Of a stretch of DNA of 14,578 nucleotides, positions 13,616 to 14,578 are shown piece after piece (positions within the stretch are counted from its first letter, which is position 1; every line of letters begins with the position of its first letter). The notes beneath the pieces are model-generated. The model saw only the letters and a list, made by a program, of their open reading frames with translations, made no database searches and was not told where the DNA came from. The position numbers and the translations under genes are program-made. This DNA is from RGIG3102 sp045633415 (GTDB lineage Bacteria > Bacillota > Clostridia > Oscillospirales > Ruminococcaceae), in contig JAZQYH010000021.1 in the NCBI GenBank assembly GCA_045633415.1, positions 1-14,578 on the forward strand. Reading direction: 5' to 3'.

Positions 13616-13644
13616 ATGATACCATATATTTATAATAAAGTAAA
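13616..13644 (-). promoter_or_regulatory. Sigma-A promoter of the esterase-rarA operon
   Basis: On the minus strand TTTACT (13639-13644) and TATCAT (13616-13621) are separated by 17 bases. The predicted leader is about 40 nt. The element overlaps the -10 region of the divergent nth promoter. Confidence 0.65.
13631..13636 (+). promoter_or_regulatory. -10 box for nth
   Basis: A perfect TATAAT about 22 bases before the nth start codon. The -35 position (TAATAA, 13608-13613) is poor. The box sits within the spacer of the opposing esterase promoter, so the two promoters probably exclude each other. Confidence 0.4.
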
Positions 13645-13657
13645 AGAGAGATTTTGT

Positions 13658-14344
13658 ATGAAAAGCAAAAAAGAAGCGGCAGAAATAGTGGCACTGCTGG
13701 AACAGGAATACCCAATATCAGAATGTTTTCTGGACAATGACGGTGCGTGGCAGCTGCTGGTGGCTGTAAGGCTGTCTGCCCAGTGTACCGACCTGCGTGT
13801 AAACGCCACCACACCTATACTTTTTAACAAATTCCCCACTGTTGACGCCCTTGCAGATGCAGATGTAAAGGAAATCACCGAAATAGTAAAACCTTGCGGT
13901 CTTGGCAACAGCAAGGCAAGGGATATAAAGCGGTGTATGACAATGTTGCGTGATGAATACGGCAGTATTGTGCCAGATGATATGGATGAATTGTTAAAAC
14001 TGCCGGGTGTAGGCAGAAAAAGCGCAAACCTTATTTTAGGCGATGTGTACGGCAAGCCAGCCATAGTAGCCGACACTCACTGCATCCGCCTGTCTAACCG
14101 CATCGGCTTTATGAAGAAAAACGATAAAACCTCCACCGACCCATACAAAGTGGAAATGCAGTTGAAGAAAGTAATTGCACCAGAAAAGCAGAACGATTTC
14201 TGCCATCGCCTTGTGGAACACGGCCGTGCTGTATGCACTGCAAGAAAACCATACTGCGAAAAATGTGTGCTGGCAGGTGTATGCGACTATAAAAAAGCAC
14301 TGGATAAACAGGCTGAAAAAGAAGCAAAGAAACAGGAAAAGTAG
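13658..14344 (+). CDS. nth: Endonuclease III (DNA glycosylase/AP lyase)
   Basis: 228-residue base-excision-repair enzyme removing oxidised pyrimidines and cleaving AP sites. The helix-hairpin-helix LPGVGRKSAN contains catalytic K121, and D139 follows in IVADTH. The iron-sulphur loop is intact: C193-x6-C200-x2-C203-x5-C209. LSAQCTD (39-45) matches the family's early SAQ motif. It is slightly longer than E. coli Nth (211) because of a Lys/Glu-rich tail. ATG at 13658 is preferred because AAAGAGAG lies just upstream; an in-frame ATG at 13616 adds 14 non-conserved residues and lies in the promoter region. It is divergent from the esterase operon, and no terminator separates it from the next gene, so read-through is likely. 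Confidence 0.95.
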   Translation: MKSKKEAAEIVALLEQEYPISECFLDNDGAWQLLVAVRLSAQCTDLRVNATTPILFNKFPTVDALADADVKEITEIVKPCGLGNSKARDIKRCMTMLRDEYGSIVPDDMDELLKLPGVGRKSANLILGDVYGKPAIVADTHCIRLSNRIGFMKKNDKTSTDPYKVEMQLKKVIAPEKQNDFCHRLVEHGRAVCTARKPYCEKCVLAGVCDYKKALDKQAEKEAKKQEK

Positions 14345-14389
14345 AACTTAACTATCAGATAAATTTGAATTTGACAAAGGAGATGTGTA

Positions 14390-14578
14390 ATGAGCAACAA
14401 AGACATTATAAAATATTTTTACGAAGTGGTTGTCTCTGAAAACCTGCTTGATGAGCTTCATAAATACATCTCAGAGGACTGTGTGCAAAGAGTTGGAGAA
14501 AAAGTATATTTTGTTGGAACAGCAGGAATGAAACAGCATCTTCTCGCCGTCAAACAAACCTATCCCGATTATACAATG
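14390..14578 (+). CDS. SnoaL/NTF2-like protein, partial (3' end missing)
   Basis: The first 63 codons of an open frame that runs off the end of the window. AAGGAGA lies six bases before the ATG, 45 nt after nth. The protein starts MSNKDIIKYFYEVV and includes YISEDCVQR and GMKQHLLAVKQTYPDYTM (46-63). This order, a helical start, then the G-x-x-x-H-L-x-A-x-x-x-T-Y-P-D motif, is that of SnoaL-like polyketide-cyclase/ester-cyclase proteins with a small NTF2 cone fold. Such proteins are very diverse and the name does not imply polyketide synthesis. The rest is needed to say more. Confidence 0.75.
   Translation, partial: MSNKDIIKYFYEVVVSENLLDELHKYISEDCVQRVGEKVYFVGTAGMKQHLLAVKQTYPDYTM

Noticed and set aside
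13616..13657. Upstream ATG extending nth by 14 residues
   Set aside because: It overlaps the promoter elements, lacks a ribosome site and adds residues not typical of the family.
14371..14376. TTGACA ahead of the SnoaL-like gene, looking like a -35 box
   Set aside because: A matching -10 would fall inside the coding region, and none is present there; the motif directly abuts the ribosome site.

Overview
The window looks like chromosomal DNA from a low-to-moderate-GC Gram-positive anaerobe, most likely a gut-type Clostridia member of the Firmicutes. The basis is strong GGAGG-type ribosome sites, sigma-A promoters with 17-base spacers, AT-rich intergenic DNA, the TrmK / Nif3-family / RqcH gene set known from Firmicutes, and a DUF1858 redox-disulfide protein. 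The species cannot be named. I saw no tRNA or rRNA gene, CRISPR array, phage gene or insertion sequence.

Left half, minus strand, read right to left: (1) an OmpR-type response regulator and its HAMP sensor histidine kinase (8212-6097); (2) a 65-residue DUF1858 protein followed after 3 nt by trmK, the tRNA m1A22 methyltransferase (5934-5050); (3) a Nif3-family metal protein and rqcH, the NFACT protein of bacterial ribosome quality control (4924-2438); (4) a PfkB/ribokinase-type sugar kinase and a metal-dependent amidohydrolase (2113-4). Units 1 to 3 each end in a hairpin with almost the same stem, 5'-AAAGGAAC(G/A)G. A palindrome-rich block at about 2281-2386, before the kinase, resembles a dispersed Clostridia repeat.

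Centre: divergent from the two-component operon, and separated from it by a 193-nt region carrying an 11-bp direct repeat 20 bp apart, is a membrane-anchored protein with a glycerophosphodiester phosphodiesterase fold (8406-9479). Every recognisable catalytic residue is lost and an acidic, helical C-terminal tail has been added. This is the most unusual gene here. It ends in a strong terminator, followed by a GC-rich spacer of unknown origin and then a perfect-consensus sigma-A promoter driving an unrecognised lipoprotein gene (9663-10532).

Right: a convergent junction with back-to-back terminators, then a minus-strand operon of two tandem paralogous tributyrin-esterase-type hydrolases and rarA, whose GTG start overlaps the preceding stop codon. 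Divergent from these is nth (endonuclease III), followed by the start of a SnoaL/NTF2-like gene that runs off the end of the window.

Most of the content is housekeeping (tRNA modification, stalled-ribosome rescue, replication-fork maintenance, base-excision repair). The less ordinary elements are the phosphodiesterase-like pseudoenzyme beside a two-component system, the duplicated esterases joined to rarA, and several operator-like palindromes.
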